Shown here: positions 5,966-7,658 of the stretch, in pieces
How the letters are laid out: every line of letters begins with the position of its first letter
How positions within the stretch are numbered: the first letter of the stretch is position 1
Assembly: GCA_009776905.1 (NCBI GenBank)
Contig: WRMX01000007.1
Span: forward strand, 25,494-33,151
Direction of reading: 5' to 3'
Length of the DNA stretch: 7,658 nt
From: Oscillospiraceae bacterium
GTDB lineage: Bacteria; Bacillota; Clostridia; Oscillospirales; Oscillospiraceae
Position numbers and translations under genes: made by a program
The notes under the pieces: model-generated
The model's input: only the letters and a program-made list of their open reading frames with translations
Told to the model about the DNA's origin: nothing
Databases searched by the model: none

Positions 5966-7658
<1,693 letters not shown>

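Overview
The window looks like a chromosomal segment from an anaerobic Clostridia-type bacterium (Bacillota; the GroEL resembles Oscillospirales/Ruminococcaceae-like sequences). Reasons: strong GGAGG-type ribosome binding sites, a chaperonin with a Clostridia-like sequence, a ferredoxin-containing aldo/keto reductase of the kind common in anaerobes, and a cytosolic HAMP-like/PAS/GGDEF protein of a type I know from Clostridia. The taxonomy is inference from remembered family resemblance, not from a search.

Layout: (1) 59-1207 (+), an aldo/keto reductase-like protein with a C-terminal two-cluster 4Fe-4S domain. (2) 1259-3496 (-), a membrane hybrid histidine kinase (7TM, PAS, HisKA, HATPase, receiver), convergent with gene 1 across a 51-bp gap that carries a hairpin. 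(3) 3497-3947, a divergent intergenic region with a hairpin in the kinase leader and a well-formed promoter (TTGACA, 17 bp, TATACT) reading rightward. (4) 3948-4487 (+), a small V4R-domain ligand-binding protein. (5) 4488-4613, a strongly structured intergenic stretch. (6) 4614-5852 (+), a cytosolic diguanylate cyclase with HAMP-like, PAS and GGDEF (here GGDEY) regions. (7) 5853-5965, a convergent gap with a strong bidirectional hairpin. (8) 5966-7591 (-), groL (GroEL chaperonin), with no groES or CIRCE element in the 67 bp visible upstream. No tRNA, rRNA, CRISPR array, insertion sequence or phage gene was seen.

The most interesting unit is the V4R protein plus diguanylate cyclase pair. A stand-alone sensor of the V4R/H-NOX/Bet3 fold superfamily is followed by a soluble c-di-GMP synthase, apparently from one promoter. 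It resembles the known H-NOX plus cyclase pairs, where the sensor acts on the cyclase in trans. The hybrid kinase is transcribed divergently from it. At RNA level, a 24-nt hairpin repeat occurs twice (1229-1252 and 4540-4563) with a compensatory base-pair change, and nearly every gene junction holds a GC-rich hairpin lacking a proper U-tract.
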